In this document: positions 52,925-61,784 of the stretch, piece by piece | How the letters are laid out: the number at the start of each line of letters is the position of its first letter | Position numbering within the stretch: the stretch's first letter is position 1 | Origin: Mucilaginibacter sp. OK268 | GTDB lineage: Bacteria > Bacteroidota > Bacteroidia > Sphingobacteriales > Sphingobacteriaceae | Length of the DNA: 64,000 nucleotides | Reading direction: 5' to 3' | Assembly: GCF_900103125.1 (NCBI RefSeq) | Contig: NZ_FNJV01000004.1 | Coordinates: 62,001 to 126,000 of the forward strand | Position numbers and translations under genes: made by a program | The notes under the pieces: generated by a model | Database searches by the model: none | What the model was told of the DNA's origin: nothing | What the model saw: only the letters and a program-made list of their open reading frames with translations

Positions 52925-55900
52925 ATGAGAATCATGACAAATTTAAAATACTATAGAAATTTGTGTTTTGTTGCTATTTTAACAGTTCTCAGCACCCCAA
53001 TTTATGGACAAAGTGTAAAATACGTAATTGATGAAACTGTATCCAGTTATCAGGGTACATCTTATCAGGCCTATCATAGTGTTACCCTGGCTCCCGGTTT
53101 CTCATTTTCCCCAAATTCGACTAACCCTAGTTTTTTTGTTACCATAACAAGCCAGGACCAACAAGCGGATGATCCAAACCTGATCCTGAATAATGCAATA
53201 CGTACCGATATTGTTAAAGTGGTAGGTATTACAAGTCAAACCCAAATTAATGCCAGCAACGCACAAACACAAATATCCTATATGGATGGCCTAGGCAGGC
53301 CTATACAACGTATAACCCAACAGGGCAGCCCCTTGCAGAAGGATATCGTCCAGTTTATGGTCTACGACCAATATGGCCACCAGCCCAAACAATACTTACC
53401 TTATGCATCCACAACCACCAACGGTTCACTACAGACAAATCCGGCAGCCGCCCAGCAATCCTTTTATCAAACCAGTGGACAACAAATTGCTACAGACAAT
53501 GCGCCCTATGCTGGAGTGGTTTATGACAATTCACCATTACAAAGGGTACTGGAAAACGGTGCTCCCGGTAGCGACTGGCAACTTGGTAGTCATACCGTTA
53601 AAAGTCAGTTTAGACTGAATACCGCCGCCGATAACATTATGATATGGACGGCTACAGGACCATCCAATTCGTACTATGCAGAAACCCAATTATCTGTAAA
53701 TGATATAACAGACGAAAATGGAAATCATGTTTTAAGTTTTACTAATAGACTTGGCCAGTTAGTTTCAAAAAAGGTACAGGCCGGTACCACTACCTGGCTG
53801 GAAACCATTTATATTTATGATGATGCTGGAAATCTTTTATACCAGGTATCGCCGGAAGGAGTAAAAAGAATTTATGGTGCATCTCCTCCAGCCTTTAATG
53901 CCACATTTATTAGTGCCTGGGCAACTGCTTATACTTATGATATAAAGGGGCGTTTAGTTACCAAACAAGCACCTGGGGCAGCGGCTGTTTACATGGTTTA
54001 CGACAGCAATAACCGGCTGGTATTGATGCAGGATGGTCGCGTACGCGGGGCCTATGCCACTGATAGCTGGTATTATACTAAATATGATGAGGCAAACCGT
54101 GTAATCATGACGGGTTTATACAGGTACAGTGCCCCGCCCGGAGCTACCGGCAGCACAAAGCAGCAAATATTACAAAACTACCTCGACGGGCTAACCTATG
54201 ATAATGCTACGACCTTTGCCTTTGAGAAAAGACAGTCCGGAACTACCTATGGATACAGTAACCAGTGTTTTCCGACCAATGTAGTAGATGCCGATGTTCT
54301 TAAAATTAATTACTATGATGATTATGATTTTAATAATACCGGTACTCCGGTAAACCAGTATGTAAACCCGAGTCAAACAAGTTTTGCGACCACCGCCGCA
54401 GCAGATAATAGCGGTCTGTTAACGGGCACCCTGAGTCGGGTAATTAGCCCTGCCGGAAATGCCGGAGGCTGGATAAAACAGGCTCTGTTTTACGATCAAT
54501 TTGGTAACGTGATACAAACCCAAGCCAATAACCTGGTTAATCAAAACGCATTGGATGTAACCAGTAATGCCGTTGATATTTATGGTGGGCATATCACTCA
54601 AACTAAACAGGTAAAATCGCTAAGCAATACAACGGTAATCAACAAGATATCTTACGACCTGATGGACAGACTCACTCAGGTTGCGCTAAATGTTAATGGC
54701 GCTGCAACGGATCAGGTAATAGGAAAATATGAGTATAACGAAATAGGACAATTAAAGGATAAAAAACTGGGGCTAGTTAGCGGCAGTACTTACCTACAAA
54801 CAGTTGATTACCGATATAATATAAGGGGATGGTTAAGCAGTATCAACAACAGTACCTTAACTGCTGACGGAGGGTCAACGAATAACGATACAAACGATTT
54901 ATTTGGTATGACTATTTTGTATAACGAGGCCGATGGTACAGGCTTAACTAATTCGCCAAAGTATAATGGTAAAATATCGGAAATAAAATGGAAAGCGAAT
55001 GATCAGTTTTCAGCTTCAACAAACCCGGTGAGGCAGCGTGCCTATACTTATACTTATGACGCTGCCGACAGATTAACCAATGCGCAATACGCGGCAAACA
55101 GCGGATCTGCCTGGAATGTTGAAGTAAATGGTTATAACGAATCTGTTGGCTCCTATGACAATAATGGCAATATTCAATCGCTAACACGAAATATCTTTGC
55201 GTCAGGTGCAACGGCATTTGTAGCGATGGATAACCTTACCTATAACTATCAGAACAGCAATAGTAGCAATCAAATAGCCAGCGTCTCGGATGCGTCAGCC
55301 AATACACTGGGATTTAATGATGGTGCCAGTACAGCTAATGAATATAGCTATGATACAAACGGCAACTTGACAGCTGATGCCAATAAAAAGGAAATCATTA
55401 GTTATAATGACATAAATAAGGTGAGTAAAGTCGCCATTACCGGTGGAGGTTCAATTGAATATACATATGATGCATCGGGTATCAGGATACGTAAGGTGGT
55501 GTACAACGCCGCTCATTCCCCTATTAATACATATGATTACCTGGATGGCTTTATGTATTCCACCACTGGAACAGGAAGTGCGTTATTAACCTGTTTTAAT
55601 ACAGCAGAAGGCCGGGCATTGTCCAACACAACAGCCACCGTTTTTACCTATGAATATTTTATTAAAGATAATTTAGGCAATACGCGCGTAAGTTTCCATG
55701 ATAATGGCACTGGAGTTGCGGCGATAACCCAGGAAAATGAATATTACCCCTTTGGCATGACCATGCAGGGGATAGTTGTACGTACGGCGCAAGGCACAAC
55801 GGCTAATAAACAGTTATACAACGGTGGATCTGAATTACAGGATGATTTGGGATTTGAAAACAGCTACAGCACTTTTTACCGGGAGTACGATCCACAATTA

Positions 55901-56842
55901 GGACGGTTTAACGCTATTGACCCTATGGTTGATAAATATGCGGGATGGACACCCTATAATTTTGCATTTAATGATCCTGTAGGCTTGAATGACCCGACGG
56001 GCGACGATATTGAGAATCATTACGGCCCGCCTCCTGCTGAATATTATGGCTATAATGATCTGGTGTCCCTACAAGCTAAGGCATATTTTAAGGCTTTATC
56101 ACAGTATGACCCCAGAAATACCTCCGAGGCAGAAACCATGTGGCTGAATTTCTTAAGCGCACCAAATGCCTTTCTGAACCCGACAGCCCAGGCGCAAATA
56201 GAAAGCATAAGTGCGCAAAAACAGGCGGAGACACAGAATAATGCTCCGTCCCATTACACATTTTCTTATCTTTTGAACGAAACTACCGGGGGAATTACTA
56301 ATTTTCATCTTGAATTTATAGATGCAGATATTGGAAACACCAAAGTTGTCACTAATCTGGATGAGGGGCCCCACGCACAGGAACTGGCGAAATATGGATA
56401 TATTATACAAGGATTTTCCGTGATAGTAGCCGGTGGTATTGCTAATAAAGCGGGGGCAATTGAATATGGGGTAATTACAACAAATAAAGGCTGGACAATG
56501 GCTTATAAGACTGTGTACAAATCATACACGATTTTTCAGGGGTCAGGCTCAATAAACTATTTCAATGTTTCAGGAAAAAATGGATACCACCCTACCTTTT
56601 CGGATTGGGCCGGGCCTGTTACTGAAACAGGAGGTAATATTGGTTTTCTTTCCGGATCATATGGGACTTCAACTACTTATACAAGCTGGTCTATAGGGGC
56701 CGGCCCTGGGGTCCCTAACGTTATGGGATCAGTTAATCCCGGTTTTACTACTTTATTAGGTTCGCCAATGTATGACGGGCCTATTCAAAAAAATACTGGA
56801 CCAATATCAAATTGGTGGATTAATGGAGGATATAATCAATGA
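52925..56842 (+). CDS. DUF6443/RHS-core protein with variable C-terminal domain
   Basis: The product has 1305 residues; MTNLKYYRN at 52937 is an alternative start. The N-terminal DUF6443 domain includes YMDGLGRPIQRITQQGSPLQ; many YD repeats follow (for example ASGIRIRKVVYNA), then the RHS-associated core (LGNTRVSFHDNG at about residue 915; REYDPQLGRFNAIDPMVDKY at about 990; PYNFAFNDPVGLNDPTG). After the core a unique C-terminal domain of about 275 residues begins, Gly/Thr-rich at the end (NIGFLSGSYGTSTTYTSWSI). In polymorphic toxins this region is the toxin; its activity is not recognised. The stop overlaps the next gene, a candidate immunity gene. Confidence 0.85.
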   Translation: MRIMTNLKYYRNLCFVAILTVLSTPIYGQSVKYVIDETVSSYQGTSYQAYHSVTLAPGFSFSPNSTNPSFFVTITSQDQQADDPNLILNNAIRTDIVKVVGITSQTQINASNAQTQISYMDGLGRPIQRITQQGSPLQKDIVQFMVYDQYGHQPKQYLPYASTTTNGSLQTNPAAAQQSFYQTSGQQIATDNAPYAGVVYDNSPLQRVLENGAPGSDWQLGSHTVKSQFRLNTAADNIMIWTATGPSNSYYAETQLSVNDITDENGNHVLSFTNRLGQLVSKKVQAGTTTWLETIYIYDDAGNLLYQVSPEGVKRIYGASPPAFNATFISAWATAYTYDIKGRLVTKQAPGAAAVYMVYDSNNRLVLMQDGRVRGAYATDSWYYTKYDEANRVIMTGLYRYSAPPGATGSTKQQILQNYLDGLTYDNATTFAFEKRQSGTTYGYSNQCFPTNVVDADVLKINYYDDYDFNNTGTPVNQYVNPSQTSFATTAAADNSGLLTGTLSRVISPAGNAGGWIKQALFYDQFGNVIQTQANNLVNQNALDVTSNAVDIYGGHITQTKQVKSLSNTTVINKISYDLMDRLTQVALNVNGAATDQVIGKYEYNEIGQLKDKKLGLVSGSTYLQTVDYRYNIRGWLSSINNSTLTADGGSTNNDTNDLFGMTILYNEADGTGLTNSPKYNGKISEIKWKANDQFSASTNPVRQRAYTYTYDAADRLTNAQYAANSGSAWNVEVNGYNESVGSYDNNGNIQSLTRNIFASGATAFVAMDNLTYNYQNSNSSNQIASVSDASANTLGFNDGASTANEYSYDTNGNLTADANKKEIISYNDINKVSKVAITGGGSIEYTYDASGIRIRKVVYNAAHSPINTYDYLDGFMYSTTGTGSALLTCFNTAEGRALSNTTATVFTYEYFIKDNLGNTRVSFHDNGTGVAAITQENEYYPFGMTMQGIVVRTAQGTTANKQLYNGGSELQDDLGFENSYSTFYREYDPQLGRFNAIDPMVDKYAGWTPYNFAFNDPVGLNDPTGDDIENHYGPPPAEYYGYNDLVSLQAKAYFKALSQYDPRNTSEAETMWLNFLSAPNAFLNPTAQAQIESISAQKQAETQNNAPSHYTFSYLLNETTGGITNFHLEFIDADIGNTKVVTNLDEGPHAQELAKYGYIIQGFSVIVAGGIANKAGAIEYGVITTNKGWTMAYKTVYKSYTIFQGSGSINYFNVSGKNGYHPTFSDWAGPVTETGGNIGFLSGSYGTSTTYTSWSIGAGPGVPNVMGSVNPGFTTLLGSPMYDGPIQKNTGPISNWWINGGYNQ

Positions 56843-57258
56843 TGAAAATTAAATATCATATTTCACAAAAAACGGAAATTAATCGGGAAATTGTCTTCAA
56901 AAGAATAGGTTTCGAATTGGATAAACGTGGATATATAATATTTGATGTATCCGAAAATTGTACAGAATTTAAAAATAAATTTTGGTTGCTTACTACACGG
57001 GGTGAGTATTTTGGAAAAGTGGACGGAGGGAAGTTTCTAATTAGTCCTGAAAAGGACACCAAGGTAAACTTCTACTTTTATGCATCTTCGTGGCGTGAAA
57101 TCTCCTTAATTTTCTTTTTGATCATTTCTAGTTTTATTCAAGATTATCATATATTATTCTTTATTCCATTCGTTCTAATAATGTTCTTTTTAAGAATCAT
57201 AAATGTAAAAAGCACTGCTAACGAAATAATGAGAAATATTTTAAAAGAGACCAACTAA
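56839..57258 (+). CDS. Candidate immunity protein (two-span membrane protein)
   Basis: The product has 139 residues. Its ATG overlaps the TGA of the RHS gene (ATGATG context), the usual place of an immunity gene. The N-terminal 85 residues are soluble (FKRIGFELDKRGYIIFDVSE); the C-terminus has two adjacent membrane spans (WREISLIFFLIISSFI and HILFFIPFVLIMFFLRII). A decayed relative with the same design is found at 58030-58314. No family is recognised. Immunity against the C-terminal toxin at 52925-56842 is inferred from position and the duplicated pattern. Confidence 0.6.
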   Translation: MMKIKYHISQKTEINREIVFKRIGFELDKRGYIIFDVSENCTEFKNKFWLLTTRGEYFGKVDGGKFLISPEKDTKVNFYFYASSWREISLIFFLIISSFIQDYHILFFIPFVLIMFFLRIINVKSTANEIMRNILKETN

Positions 57259-57386
57259 GTTCGTTTGCTTTTTGTGCGTATATATACGGATTCGCTATGC
57301 TTGTAGTTTAGTGTAAGTCAAAGAAGAGAAGTTCGTGCTTTGCATAAATGTTTGGTGTTACTCATTGTTTAAATAAAATTCAAATT

Positions 57387-57791
57387 ATGAAAAAAAGAAT
57401 CAAGATCAGTGCCCTAGGAATTCTACTATTTATTATTTCCTGTGATAGCAACAATAAGATTGCTACTATAAAAAACAATACTTCAGGCATTATAGCTTGC
57501 GCGTTACTTAAAAATGAAATTATGACGGATAGTACGTTGTATAATGACACATCATATATGGGATACTTGATTCCACCCCAACATTATGATACTTATATGG
57601 TGTTGGACAGTAATCTACTTAAGGCTCCGGATTCAGCGATAAGGTATATCTATATACTTAAATTAGATTCTCTAAACAAGTTTCGAAAATTAAAACTTAC
57701 CAATGGAATTCTAAAGCACTCCTTGCTGAAAAAAATTGTAGTTCAATTAAATAAGGTTAGGGAACCTGTTGATACAATTTATGCACGGTAA
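57387..57791 (+). CDS. Small lipoprotein downstream of the RHS locus
   Basis: From the ATG at 57387 the product has 134 residues with a lipobox signal (ISALGILLFIISCDSNNK); an upstream in-frame ATG at 57348 would add 13 residues before it. The rest has no recognised domain. As it follows the RHS gene and its putative immunity gene, it may be a further immunity protein acting in the periplasm or outer membrane. Confidence 0.6.
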   Translation: MKKRIKISALGILLFIISCDSNNKIATIKNNTSGIIACALLKNEIMTDSTLYNDTSYMGYLIPPQHYDTYMVLDSNLLKAPDSAIRYIYILKLDSLNKFRKLKLTNGILKHSLLKKIVVQLNKVREPVDTIYAR

Positions 57792-58029
57792 TGTCTCTCT
57801 TGGTAACATTGAGCCAGCTTATAATCAGGAGAGCTACTTCGATTATTTAGCTCCAAGTTATAGTCGATTACATATTGGACTAGGGAGCCTGATCGGATCC
57901 CCACTTTTAGACTCATACTCCCCCAAATGAAAGTGAGAGCGTCTCCCCTTTTCGGAAATTAACTAAATTATGAAACTAACCTATTAGCTTTCTAAACAAG
58001 CTGATATAGAGTGCATTAAGGTAAAATAA

Positions 58030-58314
58030 AACATATTAACAAAACTGAAAGAGTATGGTTACGATCTTATAGATTTACAGAGGAATACAATTTATTTTGC
58101 AAACCAAGGTTGGGGATTAAATTATAACCAAGTCGGGATGGCAGATAAAGAAACAGTAGATATTATTGATTCAGAAAATGTCAGAACGATGGTACCATCC
58201 TATCACATAAATCTTATTTATAATTTTATTTTTTTTATTTTCCTTATTTGTTTAGGCTTTTTTTGGGGGACTAGCATATTAGTGCTTGCCTTAATATTGT
58301 TATTATTGAGTTGA
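58030..58314 (+). pseudogene. Decayed immunity-like gene
   Basis: A frame without start codon reads LTKLKEYGYDLIDLQRNTIY, then FANQGWGLNYNQVGMADKET and a hydrophobic end (INLIYNFIFFIFLICLGFFW). The pattern L-K-x-GY-x2-D-x-N-x-F-x-N-x2-W and the C-terminal hydrophobic pair resemble the protein at 56839-57258. The reading frame is preceded by TAA (58027-58029) and has no ATG at a suitable place. It looks like a fossil of an earlier toxin-immunity exchange. Confidence 0.5.
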
Positions 58315-58658
58315 TTAGTGTATCTATTACTAAATCAAAACATAGAGATTTCATAAACCAAGTAATTGAAAACAACTAATAAACTAGCACCCATGTTTAG
58401 AATTTGATTTCTTATAAATATTGAAGTGTGATCGTCAGTTATGATAAAGTACCCTCGTCGGTGATTTGATTTTTAAAGTCAAAATTGCTATATTTACATC
58501 AATAAGTTCTTTAAAACAACTAAAAACTACTCAAGTTTTACGGTGACCTTTAAGATGGCTCCTTGATTTTTGAAGTTATAAATAATTGATATTTAAATGA
58601 ATGCAAGAATGGTTCGAGTCCCGTCCAAATTCCGCTAAAAGCATTGTCAAAATTGCCT
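58315..58658. other. Intergenic region with tRNA-like 3' fragment
   Basis: No gene is supported. GGTTCGAGTCCCGTCC at 58611-58626 looks like a tRNA T-loop and 3' stem, followed by AAATTCCGC and, at 58659, a strong terminator. The 5' half of the T stem does not pair, as expected for an attachment-site fragment. A short frame LAEKAIATLQQIIDMY with stop is seen just beyond the terminator (58696-58746) and could be the remnant of a lost gene. Confidence 0.4.
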
Positions 58659-58691
58659 AAAAGTCTGTAAATCGTCGATTTACAGACTTTT
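58659..58691. terminator. Bidirectional terminator at the end of the Pycsar-like operon
   Basis: A perfect 16-bp stem (AAAAGTCTGTAAATCG with CGATTTACAGACTTTT) around a single T, with A and T runs at the ends. It lies 64 nt beyond the stop of the last cyclase gene and can end transcription from both sides. Confidence 0.8.
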
Positions 58692-58754
58692 TTGTTTAGC
58701 CGAAAAAGCTATTGCCACCTTACAGCAAATCATCGACATGTATTAATTCAGGAT

Positions 58755-59714
58755 TTATAAAGTCCATGTTGCGTTTGAGCCATAAACTTTACCGGTAACA
58801 TTTTTTATGGGATGATTTTGCTCTAACCAAAGGCTGGGTTTATAAAGTTGGGCATTCACTGCTTCAGATCGTAGCCCTCTTAAAACCTTTTCAGTTATCA
58901 AAATTGCGGGAAAAGTATTGCTTCTGCTTAGTTTTTCAAAGGATTTTAGTTTACCCCAGAGAAAGTAAATGTTGCCATTATTGTGCATTCTTATACAGTC
59001 TGCAAACCCGGCCTCGGATAGCTCCATTTTTGTGGGAGTGTTAGCATAAAAGGACTGACCTGGCAAATTATACTTGCCGAGTAATTGGGTTAGGTTCAAA
59101 GAATAATAATGTACCAAATAATAGGTCTCATCAACTTTCTTATTGCCCATATCTGTGAGCCTTGACGCAATGTTAGCCGGGTAACCTGTCCAGACAAGAC
59201 CTTTATTCTCCGGCGATTCATTCCCGTTACGTTGAATGCCGACTTTAATGATTTTTAGCTCACCATAATCAATGCCTATACCTACTTTAAAATCGACGTT
59301 AGGAAATCTCTTACTAATTACTTGGCGCGAAATATGATTGATCGTGATTGCACAGGAAACGGCCTTTGAGCAACAGTTATCAGATGGGAATACCAACATG
59401 ACCCGATCTCCAATGATATTGCGTGTATGGCCACCATGATGACGCCCTGCCTTTACCACGGCCTTTGTAAATGCTGTGTAAATTTGGCCCATCGTTTTAG
59501 AAGAATGGGTTTGTGTAAGAGAAACGGAATTACGAATATCTACATATAAGACACAGGTGTTCAAAATTTTCCCATTCTTAGCCTTCCCGCGCTCAAAACT
59601 GAGACCGTTATCGTTAGTAGAGGGAACGATGTTAGTATTTGCATAGTCGAAACTGGTGGAAGCTACGTCCGCTACATCCTGTTCGATCTCGCTAATTATA
59701 TCCTTCAGAGCCAT
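58755..59714 (-). CDS. Class III nucleotide cyclase, PycC-like (third cyclase of the operon)
   Basis: The product has 319 residues. The cyclase homology domain spans about residues 50-200: the first metal-binding Asp is in CVLYVDIRNS (D59), the second in NIIGDRVMLVF (D103), and the transition-state pair is intact in WTGYPANIASRL (N181, R185). The remaining 115 residues (VHYYSLNLTQLLGKYNLPG) are an accessory domain. The pattern fits pyrimidine cyclases (PycC) that make cCMP or cUMP after phage infection, and the next genes upstream are a Pycsar effector and two further cyclase-like proteins. Nucleotide specificity cannot be read from the sequence. It is the last gene of a tightly packed operon (6-nt gap). 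Confidence 0.75.
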   Translation of the reverse strand: MALKDIISEIEQDVADVASTSFDYANTNIVPSTNDNGLSFERGKAKNGKILNTCVLYVDIRNSVSLTQTHSSKTMGQIYTAFTKAVVKAGRHHGGHTRNIIGDRVMLVFPSDNCCSKAVSCAITINHISRQVISKRFPNVDFKVGIGIDYGELKIIKVGIQRNGNESPENKGLVWTGYPANIASRLTDMGNKKVDETYYLVHYYSLNLTQLLGKYNLPGQSFYANTPTKMELSEAGFADCIRMHNNGNIYFLWGKLKSFEKLSRSNTFPAILITEKVLRGLRSEAVNAQLYKPSLWLEQNHPIKNVTGKVYGSNATWTL

Positions 59715-59720
59715 TATTGA

Positions 59721-60494
59721 TTATTTGTAGTTGTATTCTATTCTGAAAAATTTTTTATAGTCGACTCCTTTTACACCAGTAACCGGTTTGCTATAATGGG
59801 ACCAGGCAGCTAAGCTCTTAGGCGCATCAGCTGGTGCCGGCTCCTGCATGATAGAAAGGTAATAGTCTCTGATGTCCGTGTCATCGTAATAATTGACGCA
59901 TTCGTCCTCTGCTATACTCTCCAGACGGAATAACTCTGTTATCGGTTTCCCAATCATTGTAAATTCATTATACAGGCCGGTTTTATTTTGGTAATAATTA
60001 ATGGTACCAGCATGAAATGCTACTTTACTGGAAAAGTCTGTGCCTTTGGTCTTGCGTACTATTCTCTTTGCGCAATGGCTGGCTTGTTTTATGTGATGAC
60101 GATGACTCGCTGTTGTAAACGGAGGGCCAAAAACCGCAATAATCCCATCACCAATAATTTTATCGATCTCGCCACCAAATTCATAAACTATAGGTATAAT
60201 TTCATTGTAATATTTATCGAAATATTCAGCAATTTCCTCCCCATCGAGGTCTTGAAACCGGGTAGAGAAGCCGCAGACATCAATAAAAAGCAAGGCAACG
60301 TTCGCGGGTAGCCCCATCTCGAAATAGCCGGCGTACCAGGGCCCTAAATTTGCTATATCGAGATCAAACCCCTTTTTTATGCGATCTGGGTCGAAGGCTT
60401 CGTTCAAGTTATTATCAACATTCCATTTTTCTGTTATAGGGCTTGTCTTAGAATAGCTATTGTTCCATGCCTTAATTGCGTCGAGATTTGCCAT
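59721..60494 (-). CDS. Class III cyclase-like protein B with Asn-to-Thr change
   Basis: The product has 257 residues. The cyclase domain has D72 (ALLFIDVCGFS) and D116 (KIIGDGIIAVFG), the two metal ligands, but the helix that should read GxxVNxAxRLE is GKPITELFRLES: Thr186 replaces the transition-state Asn while R190 stays. About 60 N-terminal and 55 C-terminal residues have no known match. It is close to protein A (61017-61784), with which it shares the same change. It is 4 nt downstream of the effector gene. It may be a low-activity enzyme, a regulatory partner or a sensor that binds nucleotides. Confidence 0.75.
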   Translation of the reverse strand: MANLDAIKAWNNSYSKTSPITEKWNVDNNLNEAFDPDRIKKGFDLDIANLGPWYAGYFEMGLPANVALLFIDVCGFSTRFQDLDGEEIAEYFDKYYNEIIPIVYEFGGEIDKIIGDGIIAVFGPPFTTASHRHHIKQASHCAKRIVRKTKGTDFSSKVAFHAGTINYYQNKTGLYNEFTMIGKPITELFRLESIAEDECVNYYDDTDIRDYYLSIMQEPAPADAPKSLAAWSHYSKPVTGVKGVDYKKFFRIEYNYK

Positions 60495-60498
60495 CGTA

Positions 60499-61020
60499 TT
60501 ATTTATGGAGTGTTTGTATTAAATAAACAATCAGGATAAGTAATAACCAGGCAAGGCCGCCGATAAAGAAGCGTAGCGCCCACGTCACTTTTACATATTT
60601 ATTCCAGGCAACTTTAGAAATAACATAAATCTGCTCTGTAATTTGGTCGGCGTACTTCTCTTCGTCATCGAGAATAGTTTTAGCGAAGTCCATGTATTCC
60701 CTTTTGTTCTTAAATTTTTTTGAGATGTGCCCGAAATAGATAATTGAATTTGGATTCTTGTTTTGCAATATTGGATTTATACAAAGGAATGCAAATCCGA
60801 TTGACGTTAAGGCGAATCCTACATAAACAAATACCATAAATAATAACCAGCCCGAGGCACTAACGGACGTGAATACTGCCGTGGAATTTGTATAGATTAA
60901 AGTAAACAATACACCGTAAACGGTCAAAACCAAAGTAGCTTTAGTTTCCGAGAAGCGTAGCCATTCGATATTTGTTTGTAGAATTTCCCAATAACGTTGA
61001 TTGTGCTGTGTGGTGCTCAT
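60499..61020 (-). CDS. Pycsar-type membrane effector (PycTM)
   Basis: From the ATG at 61020 (MSTTQHNQRYWEIL) the product has 173 residues; this start overlaps the TGA of cyclase-like gene A (ATGA). A longer frame to 61107 would overlap that gene for 90 nt. Three membrane spans are visible: KATLVLTVYGVLFTLIYT near residue 30, WLLFMVFVYVGFALTSIGFA near 58-78, and a C-terminal pair of spans merged around FFIGGLAWLLLILIVYLI. The short motif SETKA before the first span and IIYFGHISK after the second are those of the Pycsar effector family (DUF5706/PF18967). On binding cyclic pyrimidine nucleotides such effectors damage the inner membrane and stop phage spread. Confidence 0.82.
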   Translation of the reverse strand: MSTTQHNQRYWEILQTNIEWLRFSETKATLVLTVYGVLFTLIYTNSTAVFTSVSASGWLLFMVFVYVGFALTSIGFAFLCINPILQNKNPNSIIYFGHISKKFKNKREYMDFAKTILDDEEKYADQITEQIYVISKVAWNKYVKVTWALRFFIGGLAWLLLILIVYLIQTLHK

Positions 61021-61784
61021 GTGGTACAGGTTAGGTGTTTGATATAGTGCCAGTCTACACCTGGTAATGATACCTCGATGTCGCCTGATTTTGTGAAATA
61101 TTCGCATTGTGTCCTAGAGTAGCCACTGAGACAATAGGCGTTCGACTGGGTATAGCTTTTGTTGTCGTATTGAGAAACCCGGTAAAAACTAATTGATTTA
61201 TCCTTGGCAACAGACTCCAAACGGTATAGCTCTGTGAGTGGTCTACCAATGATCGTATACTCAGGATAATTGATGCTTTTATTTTTGTAATACATAATGT
61301 TCCCCTCATGTATAGCTACTTTCACCTGCTTATTAGTGCCTTTGGTGAGCATCACTACATTTTTCGCACATTGGTCTGCTTTTTCGAACAAAGTATCAAT
61401 GTTATCCTGCAAGAAAGGTTCGCCGAAGATCGCAATGATTCCATCGCCCATTATTTTTTCGATCTCGCCACCCAACGCATAGATTGCGGGTATGATCAGA
61501 TCATAATAGGCATTGAGATATTTAGCTAATTCGCTGTTCGTAAATTCTTTACATTTAGTCGAAAAGCCGGTTATATCTATGAAAAGCATGACCAGCCTGG
61601 CTGATTGTTGATTTTCAAAATAATTAACCATCCTACTATTTAAGCCTGAGTAGCTAAACGTTCTTTGGATGCTATCTAATGGTCGATTATGGTTTTCAGT
61701 GAGTAGTTTTAGTTGTGATTTTGAAACATTGTTTTTGGTTCCGTACTTCTCTCTGAGAGCTAACAGATATTCAATATTGGGCAT
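61017..61784 (-). CDS. Class III cyclase-like protein A with Asn-to-Thr change (first gene of the operon)
   Basis: The product has 255 residues and is closely related to protein B. D70 (VMLFIDITGFST) and D114 (KIMGDGIIAIFG) are the metal ligands; the helix GRPLTELYRLES has Thr184 where a cyclase has Asn, and R188 is retained. About 60 residues at the N-terminus (KSQLKLLTENHNRP) and 60 at the C-terminus are of unknown fold. Its TGA overlaps the effector ATG (ATGA), so production of the two is coupled. As the promoter-proximal gene it is likely to be made in the largest amount. Whether it makes, binds or destroys the signal is open. Confidence 0.75.
   Translation of the reverse strand: MPNIEYLLALREKYGTKNNVSKSQLKLLTENHNRPLDSIQRTFSYSGLNSRMVNYFENQQSARLVMLFIDITGFSTKCKEFTNSELAKYLNAYYDLIIPAIYALGGEIEKIMGDGIIAIFGEPFLQDNIDTLFEKADQCAKNVVMLTKGTNKQVKVAIHEGNIMYYKNKSINYPEYTIIGRPLTELYRLESVAKDKSISFYRVSQYDNKSYTQSNAYCLSGYSRTQCEYFTKSGDIEVSLPGVDWHYIKHLTCTT

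Noticed and set aside
58755..61784. Alternative reading of the operon as a CBASS or ordinary cAMP signalling locus
   Set aside because: There is no CD-NTase or cap effector, and the membrane protein has the SETKA and FGHI signatures of the Pycsar effector family.
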